From: Prado023 sp963747335
GTDB taxonomy: Bacteria; Actinomycetota; Actinomycetes; S36-B12; CAIYMF01
Assembly: GCA_963747335.1 (NCBI GenBank)
Contig: CAVVEV010000012.1
Span: 248,001-312,000 of the forward strand
DNA length: 64,000 nt
Direction: 5' to 3'
The position numbers and the translations under genes were made by a program. The notes under the pieces were generated by a model. The model saw only the letters and a program-made list of their open reading frames with translations, did no database searches and had not been told where the DNA came from. Positions 33,389-41,832 of the stretch are shown one piece after another. The stretch's first letter is position 1. The number at the start of each line of letters is the position of its first letter.

Positions 33389-35035
33389 ATGATCGACGCC
33401 ATGCGCTCAACTGCCCCGACCCCCTGGCCGCCCCGTGCCGTCACCGCCACGGAATGGCTCACCCTCCACGCGACCCCGACCGTCGACGGCCCCTGGACCG
33501 CGCAGGTGCGCCGCGCCCTGCGCCTGCTCGACCCGCTTCCGGGGCCAGCCGGCACGGGCGCACCCCACATCCGGACGGTCGCCGACCCCGCGCTCGCTGA
33601 CGAGGGCTACCACCTGGCCATCGACCCGACCGGCTTCACCATCGCCGCGAGCAGCTCCAGTGGCGCCCTGCAGGCCACGACCACGATCCGGCAGCTGCTG
33701 CCCACCGAGTCGTGGCGAGCAACGGCCGTACGGCGTGACGACTGGCGCCTGCCGATCCTCACCCTGACGGACGCCCCGGCCCACCCGTACCGCGGGTTCA
33801 TGCTCGACGTCAGCCGGCACTTCGCGCCCGTCCCCGAGGTCCTGCGCTGGATCGAGCTGGCCGCGATGCACCGGCTGAACCACCTGCACCTGCACCTCAC
33901 CGACGACCAGGGCTGGCGGATCGAGTCACACGCGTACCCCGCCCTGGCCGAAGTCGCCTCGTGGCGATCGGCCACCTGGATCGGCCACAGCCAGGGCCGC
34001 GAGGAGCATGACCCGCGCCGCCTGGACGGCACCCCCCACGGCGGCTTCTACTCCGTGATCGACCTGCGTGAGATAGCCGAGCACGCAGCCCAGCACGGCG
34101 TGACCATCGTGCCCGAGGTGGACCTCCCCGGACACGCCAGCGCCCTGCTCGCGGCCATCCCCGAGCTCGGGGTCCCCGGATGTCCACCACAGGAGGTCGC
34201 CACGCGCTGGGGCCTGCTCGGCCGGACGATCTCGCCGCTTCCCGAGGCCATGCGGATCATCGGCACACTGCTCGGCGAGGTCGCCGACGCGATCGACTCC
34301 CCCTACCTGCACATCGGCGGCGACGAGGCGGAACTGGGCATGTGGCGGGGATCCCCCGAAGTCCTCACGATGGCCGTCGAGCACGGCGGCGTCGAGGGCC
34401 TGCGCTCGGCAGTCAACGCCCAGCTGGCCCGGATCGTCCTCGAGCTGGGCCGCACCCCGATGGCCTGGGACGACGCGTTCGTCGCCCGAGGGCTTCCCGT
34501 GCAGACCGTCGTGATGCCCTGGCGCTCAGCGGCCATCGGTCATGCGGCCGCAGCGGCCGGACATGACGTGGTGATGACCCCCCTGCTGCCCACGTACTTC
34601 GACTACGCCGAGAATGCGGGAACCGATGAGCCGCTGTCGATCGGGGCTCCGCTGGGGGTGGACCGGGTGGCCGCCTGGGTGCCCGAGCCCACCGACCCGG
34701 CCAGCCCGGGCCGCGTGCTCGGCGGTCAGGCACAGCTCTGGACCGAGTACTGCCCCGACGCCGCTGCGCGCGAGTACCGCGCGTTCCCCCGCCTGACGAT
34801 CCTCAGCGCGAACCTGTGGAGCGGTACCGCCCTCGACCTCGCGATCGAGCACGCCGCCATCACCGCCCAGATCGCCCGGCTCGACGCCCTGCACGTCAAC
34901 CACCGCCCGCTGACCGGCCCCCGACCCTGGCAGCGCGCAGGGACCGGAAACCGTGCCCCCGTGGGCATCTACCCGATCGACGTGATCTCCGAGCACCTCG
35001 CCGCCACCGCGGGCGACGCCGAGCCGCCGGCATAG
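33389..35035 (+). CDS. Beta-N-acetylhexosaminidase (GH20)
   Basis: A 548-residue glycoside hydrolase of family 20, removing terminal beta-linked N-acetylhexosamines from chitin oligomers or peptidoglycan fragments. It has a GH20b-like N-terminal domain (about 20-130, with GYHLAIDPTGFTIAASSSSG), then the TIM barrel with YRGFMLDVSRHF, HRLNHLHLHLTDDQGWRIE, VPEVDLPGHASA and the catalytic pair in HIGGDEAE (Asp312-Glu313). No signal peptide is seen, so it is likely cytoplasmic, acting on imported sugars. ATG 33389 or 33401. The 273 bases upstream hold three copies of GCCGGGACG (33309-33343) but no gene. Confidence 0.93.
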   Translation: MIDAMRSTAPTPWPPRAVTATEWLTLHATPTVDGPWTAQVRRALRLLDPLPGPAGTGAPHIRTVADPALADEGYHLAIDPTGFTIAASSSSGALQATTTIRQLLPTESWRATAVRRDDWRLPILTLTDAPAHPYRGFMLDVSRHFAPVPEVLRWIELAAMHRLNHLHLHLTDDQGWRIESHAYPALAEVASWRSATWIGHSQGREEHDPRRLDGTPHGGFYSVIDLREIAEHAAQHGVTIVPEVDLPGHASALLAAIPELGVPGCPPQEVATRWGLLGRTISPLPEAMRIIGTLLGEVADAIDSPYLHIGGDEAELGMWRGSPEVLTMAVEHGGVEGLRSAVNAQLARIVLELGRTPMAWDDAFVARGLPVQTVVMPWRSAAIGHAAAAAGHDVVMTPLLPTYFDYAENAGTDEPLSIGAPLGVDRVAAWVPEPTDPASPGRVLGGQAQLWTEYCPDAAAREYRAFPRLTILSANLWSGTALDLAIEHAAITAQIARLDALHVNHRPLTGPRPWQRAGTGNRAPVGIYPIDVISEHLAATAGDAEPPA

Positions 35036-35148
35036 CTCCCCCGGTGCGCGTCGTGACTTAGGTCCCCCACTCCGAGGCCTCCTGCCCCTGCGACGACCTG
35101 CCCGGCATGGGTGATGCTTGAGCCCGAGACGAGTCAGGGGAGGGGTGC

Positions 35149-35637
35149 ATGGACAAGATCCCGTCAGGGGGCGCGACCCTGCCGTCCCCGGCCACCCATG
35201 GCGAGATGGCCTCCCGGCGCAGGGGGGCGCAATGGGCGCGTGCCGTGGTCGGCCAGGCCATGACCCGCCCCGTGCTCACCATCGACGTGACCGAGAGCCT
35301 GTGGGATGCCTGGCAGCTGCTCAGCGTCTCGGGTCTGCGTCACCTCGTGGTGGTCGATGACGGTCGCTGCCTGGGCGTCATCTCCGACCGGATGATCCTC
35401 ACCGACATCCCGGTCTCCGAGGACCGCATGCGCAGCCGCGGCGTCGGCGACCTGCTGTCCCGGGCCCCCGCCCGATCGGTCAGCGACGCGGCACCGTTGG
35501 CCGACGTCGCCCGGATCATGGCGCGCCACTCCGCCGAGGCCGTTCCCGTCGTGGACGAGCTCGGCCGACTGGTCGGCATCGTGACGGGCTCGGACCTCGT
35601 GCGCTGGTGGGCCGCGGACGGCTCCGAGAGGCCATAG
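35149..35637 (+). CDS. CBS-domain protein
   Basis: A 162-residue cytosolic protein consisting of a ~30-residue polar leader and a tandem CBS pair (first: AMTRPVLTIDVTESLWDAWQ to LGVISDRMIL; second: LLSRAPARSVSDAAPLADVA to LVGIVTGSDLVR). CBS pairs bind adenosyl ligands such as AMP or SAM and act as energy sensors. Stand-alone proteins of this kind have no known partner here. ATG 35149 has GGGGAGGGG upstream. It lies 10 bases before the orn gene and may be co-transcribed with it. Confidence 0.88.
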   Translation: MDKIPSGGATLPSPATHGEMASRRRGAQWARAVVGQAMTRPVLTIDVTESLWDAWQLLSVSGLRHLVVVDDGRCLGVISDRMILTDIPVSEDRMRSRGVGDLLSRAPARSVSDAAPLADVARIMARHSAEAVPVVDELGRLVGIVTGSDLVRWWAADGSERP

Positions 35638-35647
35638 GCTGCGCTGC

Positions 35648-36295
35648 GTGACTGACGCACGCACCGACCGGCTCGTCTGGATCGACCTCGAGATGACGGG
35701 GCTGGACCCGGCCCACGACGCGATCGTGGAGATCGCTGCGATCGTCACCGACGCCGAGCTCAATGAGCTCGATGCCGGGATCTCCCTGGTCGTGTGCCCC
35801 CCGGACCTGTCGATCCTCGAGGGGATGGACGACATCGTGGTGCGGATGCACACCGAGTCCGGCCTGCTCGAGGACATCCCCGTCGGCATCCCCCTGTCCG
35901 AGGCCGGTGCCGCCGTCCTGGCCTACGTGCAGGGTCACGTCACCGAGGCCAAGCGCGCGCCCCTGGCCGGCTCCAGCGTGTACGTCGACCGCGGGTTCCT
36001 GGCCCAGTACCTGCCCGAGCTCGATGCCTACCTGCACTACCGGCTCATCGACGTCTCGACCATCAAGGAGCTCGCGCGCCGCTGGTACCCGCGCTCGTAC
36101 TACAACGCGCCGGCCAAGACCGGCGGTCACCGGGCTCTGGCCGACATCCGGGAGTCCATCGCGGAGCTGCGCTACTACCGCGACACGCTCTTCGTCGCGG
36201 TGCCCGGGCCGTCCACGGACGAGGCCCGCGCCGCGGCCACGAACCATGTCGTGGACCACGCAGTGGGCACTTCGGCGGCCGAACCGCACACCTGA
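35648..36295 (+). CDS. orn: Oligoribonuclease
   Basis: A 215-residue DEDDh exonuclease that degrades 2-5 nt RNA (nanoRNA) and linear pGpG from c-di-GMP breakdown. All motifs are present: WIDLEMTGLDPAHD (Exo I), YVDRGFLAQYLPELDAYLHY (Exo II), and HRALADIRESIAELRYYR (Exo III, with the His and final Asp). Length is typical with a ~30-residue extra C tail. GTG start at 35648. tRNA-His follows 48 bases downstream. Confidence 0.96.
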   Translation: MTDARTDRLVWIDLEMTGLDPAHDAIVEIAAIVTDAELNELDAGISLVVCPPDLSILEGMDDIVVRMHTESGLLEDIPVGIPLSEAGAAVLAYVQGHVTEAKRAPLAGSSVYVDRGFLAQYLPELDAYLHYRLIDVSTIKELARRWYPRSYYNAPAKTGGHRALADIRESIAELRYYRDTLFVAVPGPSTDEARAAATNHVVDHAVGTSAAEPHT

Positions 36296-36343
36296 GTCGG
36301 GTACACTTGTGTCCTGCTGTGCGGTGATCCTGCGCGGCACATG

Positions 36344-36419
36344 GTGGGTGTAGCTCAGCTGGTAGAGCACCTGGTTGTGGTCCAGGTGGTCGCGGGTTCA
36401 AGTCCCGTCACTCACCCCA
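36344..36419 (+). tRNA. tRNA-His (anticodon GTG)
   Basis: Cloverleaf with acceptor GTGGGTG/CACTCAC, D-arm GCTCAGCTGGTAGAGC, anticodon stem-loop CCTGG-TTGTGGT-CCAGG and T-arm CGGGTTCAAGTCCCG. The base before the acceptor (36343) is G, pairing with discriminator C as required for histidine identity. CCA is encoded at 36417-36419. Confidence 0.96.
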
Positions 36420-36440
36420 TTGTGGCTTCGTCCCACACCT

Positions 36441-36470
36441 GCCCGGTCACCCTCGGCTGAGGGACCGGGC
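36441..36470 (+). terminator. Hairpin terminator after tRNA-His
   Basis: GCCCGGT (36441-36447) pairs with ACCGGGC (36464-36470), and CCCTC/GAGGG forms an inner stem around GGCT. It lies 21 bases after the tRNA. Confidence 0.7.
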
Positions 36471-36599
36471 CTCGTCAGCCACAGCACCTCGCGGGGCTGA
36501 CGCGTTGCTCGTGGTCCCGCACCACAGCGATCCGGGAAGTTAGGCTGACGACGCAACCACTCGGTGGCTGCTTGTTGTTGCCAACGTCGGGAGCTTGTC

Positions 36600-37637
36600 A
36601 TGGTGCCAGCACGACCCGCCGCGATCCTCGTTGCGATGCTCCTCACCTCAGCTGCCCTGGCAGGCTGCGGGACCGAAGGGGAGGTGACCCTGCCCACCGC
36701 CCTGCCGTCGGGATCCATCGCGCTGCCGACCGGGACTCTGCCGAGTGAGAGGCCGAGTCCGTCCCTTCCGACCGAGCTGCCGTCGGCCTCCCGCTCCGAG
36801 CCGGCGACGCCGACCGAGTCCGCCGAGCCGGAACCGACTCAGGAGCCCACCTCGCAGGCCCCGACCAGTGCGGCCCCCACGCCGACGCCGACGCCGACCC
36901 GGACCCTGTCCCAGGCCGCCACCGCACTGCCTCCTGCGGAGGAGGTGGCGCAGTCCGAGGAGCCCACGCAATCCGAGGAGCCAACACAGCCCGAGGAACC
37001 GACCCAGTCAGAGGAACCGACCCAATCCCAGGAGCCGAGCCCCACCGCGACGCCCGAGCCGACAGGGACAGCCTCCGAGGCGCCCAGCGACAGCCCGTCG
37101 CCCACCAGCGCCTCTGTGACGGAGTCGTCGAGCGCGACCGGGTCCGCCTCCGCGTCCGCAACCCCGGATGAGTCCGGGTCAAGTTCGCTGCCGCTGTGGC
37201 TCAGCCTGGCTGCCCTGGTGGCCGCGGGCGGAGCGCTGGCCTGGTTCCTGACCACCCGGTCCCGGGGCAGGTCGTGGGACGAGCGCATGGACGTCGAGCG
37301 GGCCCAGGGGCACTGGGTCGTCGCGGAGCTGGTTCCCGCCCTGACGAACCCCGCGACACCGCCGGAGCAGATGGCCCCGTACTGGACGTCCGCGCAGCCC
37401 ACCCTGGACCAGCTCGAGGGCAATGTGGCCGAGCTCCTCGCCGGTGCCCCGGATGAAGCGCGCGCCGCACAGGCCCGGGCGATCAGCACCGCCGTCACGC
37501 AGGTCCGCTCCTCCGCTGCCGCGTACGTCGCGCTCGTCGGTTCGGCGCTGGCTGATCCCCAGGCCGTGGCAACCTCAGCAACAGCCCTGCAGACGGCGCG
37601 CAGCCAACTGAATGCGGCGCTGGGCCACACAGCCTGA
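36600..37637 (+). CDS. Lipoprotein with Pro/Thr/Glu-rich stalk, membrane helix and cytosolic tail
   Basis: A 345-residue protein. The N terminus has a lipoprotein signal (AAILVAMLLTSAALAGC, lipobox LAGC, lipidated Cys at about residue 23). Residues ~30-200 are a low-complexity Ser/Thr/Pro/Glu stalk including five copies of a SEEPTQ-type hexapeptide. A membrane helix follows (about 208-229, LPLWLSLAALVAAGGALAWFL) with a stop-transfer RSRGRSW, then a ~110-residue helical domain (DERMDVERAQGHWVVAEL...). If both signals work, the lipid anchor and the helix tether both ends of the stalk at the outer face. No family recognised. Start ATG 36600 with GGGAG upstream. Confidence 0.78.
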   Translation: MVPARPAAILVAMLLTSAALAGCGTEGEVTLPTALPSGSIALPTGTLPSERPSPSLPTELPSASRSEPATPTESAEPEPTQEPTSQAPTSAAPTPTPTPTRTLSQAATALPPAEEVAQSEEPTQSEEPTQPEEPTQSEEPTQSQEPSPTATPEPTGTASEAPSDSPSPTSASVTESSSATGSASASATPDESGSSSLPLWLSLAALVAAGGALAWFLTTRSRGRSWDERMDVERAQGHWVVAELVPALTNPATPPEQMAPYWTSAQPTLDQLEGNVAELLAGAPDEARAAQARAISTAVTQVRSSAAAYVALVGSALADPQAVATSATALQTARSQLNAALGHTA

Positions 37638-37737
37638 TCGTCCGCGCACCAGCCGGCTCTCCGCCGCTCGCAGTGATCCGGGCATCCTGGGGCGCTCGTC
37701 AGGACTGCGCAGGGCGGTCCTCCCCCCGCCCGCGGGT

Positions 37738-37767
37738 TTGGCCCCCCGGCCACGGCGTTGGTATGGT
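37738..37767 (+). promoter_or_regulatory. Promoter of tRNA-Lys
   Basis: TTGGCC (37738-37743) and TATGGT (37762-37767) with an 18-base spacer lie 12 bases upstream of the tRNA 5' end. Confidence 0.55.
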
Positions 37768-37779
37768 GTGGGGGCACTC

Positions 37780-37852
<73 letters not shown>

Positions 37853-37855
37853 CTG

Positions 37856-37883
37856 GCCCCCCCGGCGATCCCGGGGGGGCTTT
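37856..37883 (+). terminator. Intrinsic terminator after tRNA-Lys
   Basis: Perfect 10-bp inverted repeat GCCCCCCCGG (37856-37865) / CCGGGGGGGC (37871-37880) immediately followed by TTT. Confidence 0.85.
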
Positions 37884-37920
37884 CGCGTGGAGGGCCAGCT
37901 GCGTCGAGCGCGCCAGCACC

Positions 37921-38283
37921 TCAGAGGTACAGGCCGGTCTCGTCCTCGGCCACACGTGCGGACGCCACTGCGTGGATGTCGCGCTCGCGCAACAGGACGT
38001 AGGCCTCGCCGCGCAACTCCACCTCTGCCCGCTCCTCGGGCTCGAAGAGAACCTGGTCACCGACCTCCACGGCGCGGACGAGCGGTCCGATCGCGACCGC
38101 CGTCGCCCAGGCCAATCGCTTGCCCACGGCGGCGGTGGCGGGGATCAGGATCCCGCCGCCGGAGCGTCGCTCCCCGTCGGGCAGGTCGATGTGGACCAGC
38201 ACCCGGTCGTGGAGCAGCTTGATCGGCACCGATCCATCCACCCCGGGGGTCAGGTCCGGCGCTGACGGGGGTGGCTGGGGCAC
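37921..38283 (-). CDS. Cpn10/GroES-like paralogue
   Basis: A 120-residue GroES-fold protein. The core VPIKLLHDRVLVHIDLPDGE, RRSGGGILIPATAAVGKR, GPLVRAVEVGDQVLFEPEE, AEVELRGEAYVLLRERDIHAV follows the Cpn10 barrel, but it lacks a groEL neighbour and the mobile-loop region (SGGGILIPATAAVGKRLAW) differs from canonical GroES. A stand-alone Cpn10 paralogue with this sequence is common in actinobacteria and of unknown role. GTG start at 38281-38283; a later start near VPIKLL is possible. It is divergent from the ThrE gene by 32 bases. Confidence 0.85.
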   Translation of the reverse strand: MPQPPPSAPDLTPGVDGSVPIKLLHDRVLVHIDLPDGERRSGGGILIPATAAVGKRLAWATAVAIGPLVRAVEVGDQVLFEPEERAEVELRGEAYVLLRERDIHAVASARVAEDETGLYL

Positions 38284-38315
38284 CCGATGAGCCTAACGGA
38301 GTACCGTCTCGGGGC

Positions 38316-39083
38316 ATGACCGGTCTCGCCGACGCCCTCGACCTGTCCCTCGAGGTGGGCGAGCTCGTCCAGCTGTCCGGCGGTCACACGACCCGCACGG
38401 TGGACCACATGGAGCGGATGTCCGCCGCGCTGGGCGCCCAGGAGAGCCACGCAGCCATCTCCTCGATCAACGTGTCCATGACGGTCACTGCGGACGGCCA
38501 GCAGCTCACGGCCGGGCGGCATGCCCGGCACCTGGGCATCAACTTCACCACCCTGACCCAGGTCAAGCGCCTCGTTGCCGACACCGAGGCCCACGGGCTG
38601 ACGCCCAACCAGGTGCGGGCCCGGCTCACCCTGATCCGCAACACCGGCCCGGTGTACCCCACGTGGCTGGTCATGCTGGCGCTCGGAGGCTCGACTGCCG
38701 CGTTCGCCGCCCTGTTCCACGCGGGTGCGATCGCCATGGCCGTGGCGCTGCTGGGCGGATGGGCCGGCGCCTGGGCCCGGCACCTGCTGGTAGGGCGCCG
38801 CCTCCAGCCGTTCGTGTCGGTGTCCAGCGCCGCGTTCGTCTCCGCCCTGTTCGTGGCCGGCGGCGGGCACCTGCTGGGGCTCACCGAGGCGGAGGTGAAC
38901 CCCGCCCTTGCGGCGTCCACGCTCTTCCTGGTACCCGGGGTGCCCATGCTCAACGGCACTGCCGACCTGCTGACCGCGCACTACCTCAACGGCGTGGTGC
39001 GCCTGGCGATGAGCGCGGTCATCATCGCCTCCGCGGCTGTGGGGCTCACCGCGGCCGTCGCCCTCGTCGGAGCGCTGCGATGA
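38316..39083 (+). CDS. Threonine/serine exporter family protein, ThrE N-terminal part (DUF1212)
   Basis: A 255-residue protein. The N-terminal ~115 residues are soluble (LEVGELVQLSGGHTTRTVDHMERMSAAL ... TLTQVKRLVADTEAHGL), followed by five hydrophobic segments with GGGHLLGLTEAEVNPALAAS and VPGVPMLNGTADLLTAHY, the ThrE/DUF1212 signature. In Corynebacterium ThrE is one protein; here the C-terminal half is a separate overlapping gene (ATGA). The pair should export threonine, serine or other small amino acids. ATG 38316. Confidence 0.9.
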   Translation: MTGLADALDLSLEVGELVQLSGGHTTRTVDHMERMSAALGAQESHAAISSINVSMTVTADGQQLTAGRHARHLGINFTTLTQVKRLVADTEAHGLTPNQVRARLTLIRNTGPVYPTWLVMLALGGSTAAFAALFHAGAIAMAVALLGGWAGAWARHLLVGRRLQPFVSVSSAAFVSALFVAGGGHLLGLTEAEVNPALAASTLFLVPGVPMLNGTADLLTAHYLNGVVRLAMSAVIIASAAVGLTAAVALVGALR

Positions 39084-39562
39084 CCTGGGCGGTGTCCTTG
39101 TGGGCCGGGCTGGCCGTGCTCGGGTTCGCGATGGTGTTCTCGGTGCCGCGAAGGACGCTGCCCGGCATCGTCGCCCTCGCGATCGCGGCCCACCTCGTGC
39201 GCAGCCTGTTCCTCGATCTCGGCGCGACCCTTCCCGTGGCCAGCTTCGTGGCTGCCGTGCTCGTCGGGCTCACAGCAGCGATCGTCGCACCACGCACCAA
39301 CGAGGCCACGCCCATCTACGCGTTCGCCCCGGTGATCCCGCTGATCCCCGGCACCTACATGTTCAATGCCCTGACAGGGGTGCTGGAACTCACGTCCTCC
39401 ACCCTGCCGAACTCGTCGGAGATCGTCGATGCAGTCGTGATGAACGGCTCGATCGCGACACTGACCGTGATCGCCCTGGCGGTGGGCACGATCGGTCCGA
39501 CGCTGCTGGTCGGGCGTCACCTCGCGCGGCTGGTGTCCGCAGGGCCGTACGAGGGCGAGTAG
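39080..39562 (+). CDS. Threonine/serine exporter family protein, ThrE C-terminal part (DUF3815)
   Basis: A 160-residue membrane protein with five hydrophobic segments and IVAPRTNEATPIYAFAPVIP, PGTYMFNALTGVLEL characteristic of the second ThrE domain (DUF3815). The ATG overlaps the stop of the DUF1212 gene, so translation is coupled and the two products form a two-subunit exporter. Confidence 0.9.
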   Translation: MTWAVSLWAGLAVLGFAMVFSVPRRTLPGIVALAIAAHLVRSLFLDLGATLPVASFVAAVLVGLTAAIVAPRTNEATPIYAFAPVIPLIPGTYMFNALTGVLELTSSTLPNSSEIVDAVVMNGSIATLTVIALAVGTIGPTLLVGRHLARLVSAGPYEGE

Positions 39563-39568
39563 GGCAGG

Positions 39569-39952
39569 TCAGACGGCCGCGGCGAGGCTGGCCAGGGCGC
39601 CTGCCTGAGCTCGCGGAACCGGCAGGAACACGACATCGGTCGGGACCTGCTGGGCGGGAGGGGCGGCCACGGCCCACCGCACCGTGGAACTGGCAAGGCG
39701 GATGGCCACCAGCCCACCGACCACCGCGCCGGCGGTGAGGGCGACGTTCTTCCAGCGAACGCCGTCGGAACCGACGTAGAAGTCCTTGACCCTGTTCGTG
39801 CCCCGCTTCGCGACCTTGCTGGGGTTCACCCGGTCCTCGAGCTCAGTGATGGTGCCCACGAGGCGCTGACGGGTCGCGTCGAGGTCCGCCTCGATCTCGG
39901 CGGGCTTGCGCACGGGAGCACTCGCGGGCTTGCTGGCACTGGCCTGGGACAC
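39569..39952 (-). CDS. DUF3618 domain protein
   Basis: A 127-residue protein. KPAEIEADLDATRQRLVGTITELEDRVNP is split around residue 20-50 and is the DUF3618 helix found in many actinobacterial small membrane-associated proteins. One weak membrane segment follows (VALTAGAVVGGLVAIRLASS). A GTG start (39950-39952) has CAGGAGG 6 bases upstream. It is divergent from bcp, and its stop lies 6 bases from the end of the ThrE gene. Function unknown. Confidence 0.85.
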   Translation of the reverse strand: MSQASASKPASAPVRKPAEIEADLDATRQRLVGTITELEDRVNPSKVAKRGTNRVKDFYVGSDGVRWKNVALTAGAVVGGLVAIRLASSTVRWAVAAPPAQQVPTDVVFLPVPRAQAGALASLAAAV

Positions 39953-40055
39953 GTCAATCCTCCTGACAGGACGGAATGGGGCCACCATACGCGGGCTGGG
40001 GCGGCCCAAGCCATCGCGGGATAGGGTCGCGACGCGCCAACCTCCAGGAGGACCC

Positions 40056-40523
40056 ATGAACGACCGGCTCGAACCCGGTGACATCGCCCCCGACTTCGAC
40101 CTCGCCGACGACGCCGGCGGCAGGATCCGGCTGGCCGACCTGCGCGGACGACGGGTCGTGCTCTACGCCTACCCAGCGGCGATGACGCCGGGCTGCACCA
40201 AGCAGGCCTGCGACTTCCGCGACTCCCTGGATGCCCTGGCCGCCGCGGGCATCACTGTCGTCGGGCTCTCCCCGGACGCACCGGAGAAGCTCGCGAAGTT
40301 CCGTGCCGAGCAAGGCCTGACCTTCCCCCTGGCCAGCGACCCCGACAAGTCCGTCCTGACGGCCTACGGGGCGTTCGGCGAGAAGTCGCTCTACGGCAAG
40401 ACGGTGGTCGGAGTGATCCGCTCGACCTTCGTCATCGACGCCGAGGGCCGGATCGAGCGCGCCATGTACAACGTGAAGGCCACCGGTCACGTCGCCAAGC
40501 TGCGCAGGGAGCTCGGCCTCTGA
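40056..40523 (+). CDS. bcp: Thiol peroxidase, Bcp/PrxQ type
   Basis: A 155-residue peroxiredoxin that reduces organic hydroperoxides and H2O2 in the cytosol with electrons from thioredoxin. The motif YPAAMTPGCTKQACDFRD holds the peroxidatic Cys47 and resolving Cys52, spaced as in E. coli Bcp; the usual F/Y before the motif is an Ala-Ala (typically KDxTPGCT). C-terminal GVIRSTFVIDAEGRI is conserved. ATG 40056 with CAGGAGG. It ends 6 bases from the converging Rrf2 gene. Confidence 0.95.
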   Translation: MNDRLEPGDIAPDFDLADDAGGRIRLADLRGRRVVLYAYPAAMTPGCTKQACDFRDSLDALAAAGITVVGLSPDAPEKLAKFRAEQGLTFPLASDPDKSVLTAYGAFGEKSLYGKTVVGVIRSTFVIDAEGRIERAMYNVKATGHVAKLRRELGL

Positions 40524-40529
40524 TCCGGG

Positions 40530-40985
40530 CTACCTGCGCTCCCACGCGCCCGGTCCGGCCAGCAGCTCGGTCGCGGATTCGGGCAGCTGCCCGCTGACCA
40601 CATCGGCGAGGGTCACCTGCTCCAGGACCGAGCGCAACGCCGCGCGCGTGGCGACCCAGACCTCACGCAGGTGCTCGGCGGCGCCCGGGTAGGCCATGTC
40701 CTCCGGAGCCATCCCGCGGACTGCGGCGATCGGTCCGTCGAGCGCTCGGAACACATCGGCGACAGTGATCTCGGAGGCCGGTCGGGCGAGACGGTAGCCG
40801 CCCTCCGCCCCCCGCTTGCTCACGACCAGCCCCGCCCGCCGCAGCTGCGTGAGGATCCCCTCGAGGAACTTCACCGGGATCCCCTGGAGCTCCGCGAGCT
40901 CCTCGGAGGTCACCAGGTGATCGGGGCGGCTGGTCAGCTCAGCCAGCGCGCGCGTGCCATAGTCCACGCGCGCCGAGACCTGCAT
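40530..40985 (-). CDS. Rrf2 family transcriptional regulator without cysteines
   Basis: A 151-residue winged-helix regulator: MQVSARVDYGTRALAEL, ELAELQGIPVKFLEGILTQLRRAGLV and KRGAEGGYRLARPASEITVADVFRALDGP are canonical Rrf2 elements. It has no cysteine, so unlike IscR, NsrR or RsrR it cannot bind an Fe-S cluster; it may sense a small ligand as CymR-type proteins do, by partner binding. Targets unknown; convergence with bcp gives no operon clue. ATG at 40983-40985. Confidence 0.9.
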   Translation of the reverse strand: MQVSARVDYGTRALAELTSRPDHLVTSEELAELQGIPVKFLEGILTQLRRAGLVVSKRGAEGGYRLARPASEITVADVFRALDGPIAAVRGMAPEDMAYPGAAEHLREVWVATRAALRSVLEQVTLADVVSGQLPESATELLAGPGAWERR

Positions 40986-41057
40986 GGCCCCATCCAACCA
41001 CCCGCCGATCCTTGGGCTCCCCAGGGATCGGGGCCTGGGCTGAGACAATGGGCGCAC

Positions 41058-41139
41058 GCGGGTGTGGCGGAATTGGCAGACGCGCAGGATTTAGGTTCCT
41101 GTGTCCACGGACGTGCGGGTTCGAGTCCCGCCACCCGCA
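41058..41139 (+). tRNA. tRNA-Leu (anticodon TAG)
   Basis: An 82-base class II tRNA: acceptor GCGGGTG/CACCCGC, D-arm with GGAATTGGCAGACGC, anticodon arm CAGGA-TTTAGGT-TCCTG (TAG, reads CTA/CTG), a variable arm of about 12 bases and T-arm GCGGGTTCGAGTCCCGC. CCA is not encoded. Confidence 0.95.
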
Positions 41140-41153
41140 CACGGTGGGTGACA

Positions 41154-41171
41154 CCGGTCGGTACCGACCGG
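41154..41171. terminator. 18-bp perfect palindrome between tRNA-Leu and rdgB
   Basis: CCGGTCGGTACCGACCGG is self-complementary and lies between convergent tRNA-Leu and rdgB. It can form a hairpin on either strand (short loop) and is a candidate bidirectional terminator; no T tract is present. Confidence 0.5.
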
Positions 41172-41196
41172 GCCGTGCGCGTGGCGCCCGGACCGC

Positions 41197-41832
41197 TCAG
41201 TCCGTCGGTGGGGCCAACAGCTCGGCCAGCACCGGGACCAGCGCGCGGAACGCCTGGCCACGGTGGCTGATGGCGTCCTTCTCAGCGGCGTCCATCTCGG
41301 CTGTCGTCCGCGCTGAGCCGTAGGGCAGGAAGATCGGGTCGTACCCGAACCCGCCCGTTCCCCGGCGCTCGCGCAGCAGCGACCCGTCGATCTGGCCCTC
41401 GACGACACGGCACTCCCCCGGCTCACCGTGATGACCCGGGGGCATCGCCACGGCAGCCGAGCAGAAGAAGTGCGCCCCGCGCCGCTCATCGGGAGTGTCG
41501 GACAGCTGGGCCAGGACCAGGTCCAGGTTGGCCTCGTCATCCCCATGGCCGCCGGCCCAGCGGGCCGACAGGATCCCAGGGAGCCCATTGAGCGCATCGA
41601 CGCACAGCCCGGAGTCGTCGGCGATTGACGGCAGCCCGGTGTAGGCAGCGACCGCGCGGGCCTTGAGCAGGGCGTTCGCCGCGAACGTGGTCCCGGTCTC
41701 GGCCACGTCGGGCAGGGAGGCGAACGCCTCCGCTCCCACGAGCTCCACGTCGAGCCCCGCTGAGTCCAGGATCCGGCGGAGCTCGGCGACCTTGCCGGCG
41801 TTGCGCGTCGCCAGAACGACCCGAGGGGTCAC
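41197..41832 (-). CDS. rdgB: Non-canonical purine NTP pyrophosphatase (RdgB/HAM1)
   Basis: A 211-residue enzyme that hydrolyses ITP, dITP and XTP, keeping deaminated bases out of DNA. Motifs are VVLATRNAGKVAELRRIL, IADDSGLCVDALNGLPGI (catalytic Asp), GGFGYDPIFLP and ISHRGQAF. GTG start overlapping the rph stop (GTGA). Third gene of MBL-rph-rdgB. Length matches actinobacterial homologues, slightly longer than E. coli. Confidence 0.96.
   Translation of the reverse strand: MTPRVVLATRNAGKVAELRRILDSAGLDVELVGAEAFASLPDVAETGTTFAANALLKARAVAAYTGLPSIADDSGLCVDALNGLPGILSARWAGGHGDDEANLDLVLAQLSDTPDERRGAHFFCSAAVAMPPGHHGEPGECRVVEGQIDGSLLRERRGTGGFGYDPIFLPYGSARTTAEMDAAEKDAISHRGQAFRALVPVLAELLAPPTD

Noticed and set aside
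36940..37040. Short regular repeats that might be a CRISPR or VNTR array
   Set aside because: They are in-frame SEEPTQ codon repeats inside a lipoprotein stalk, with no spacers.
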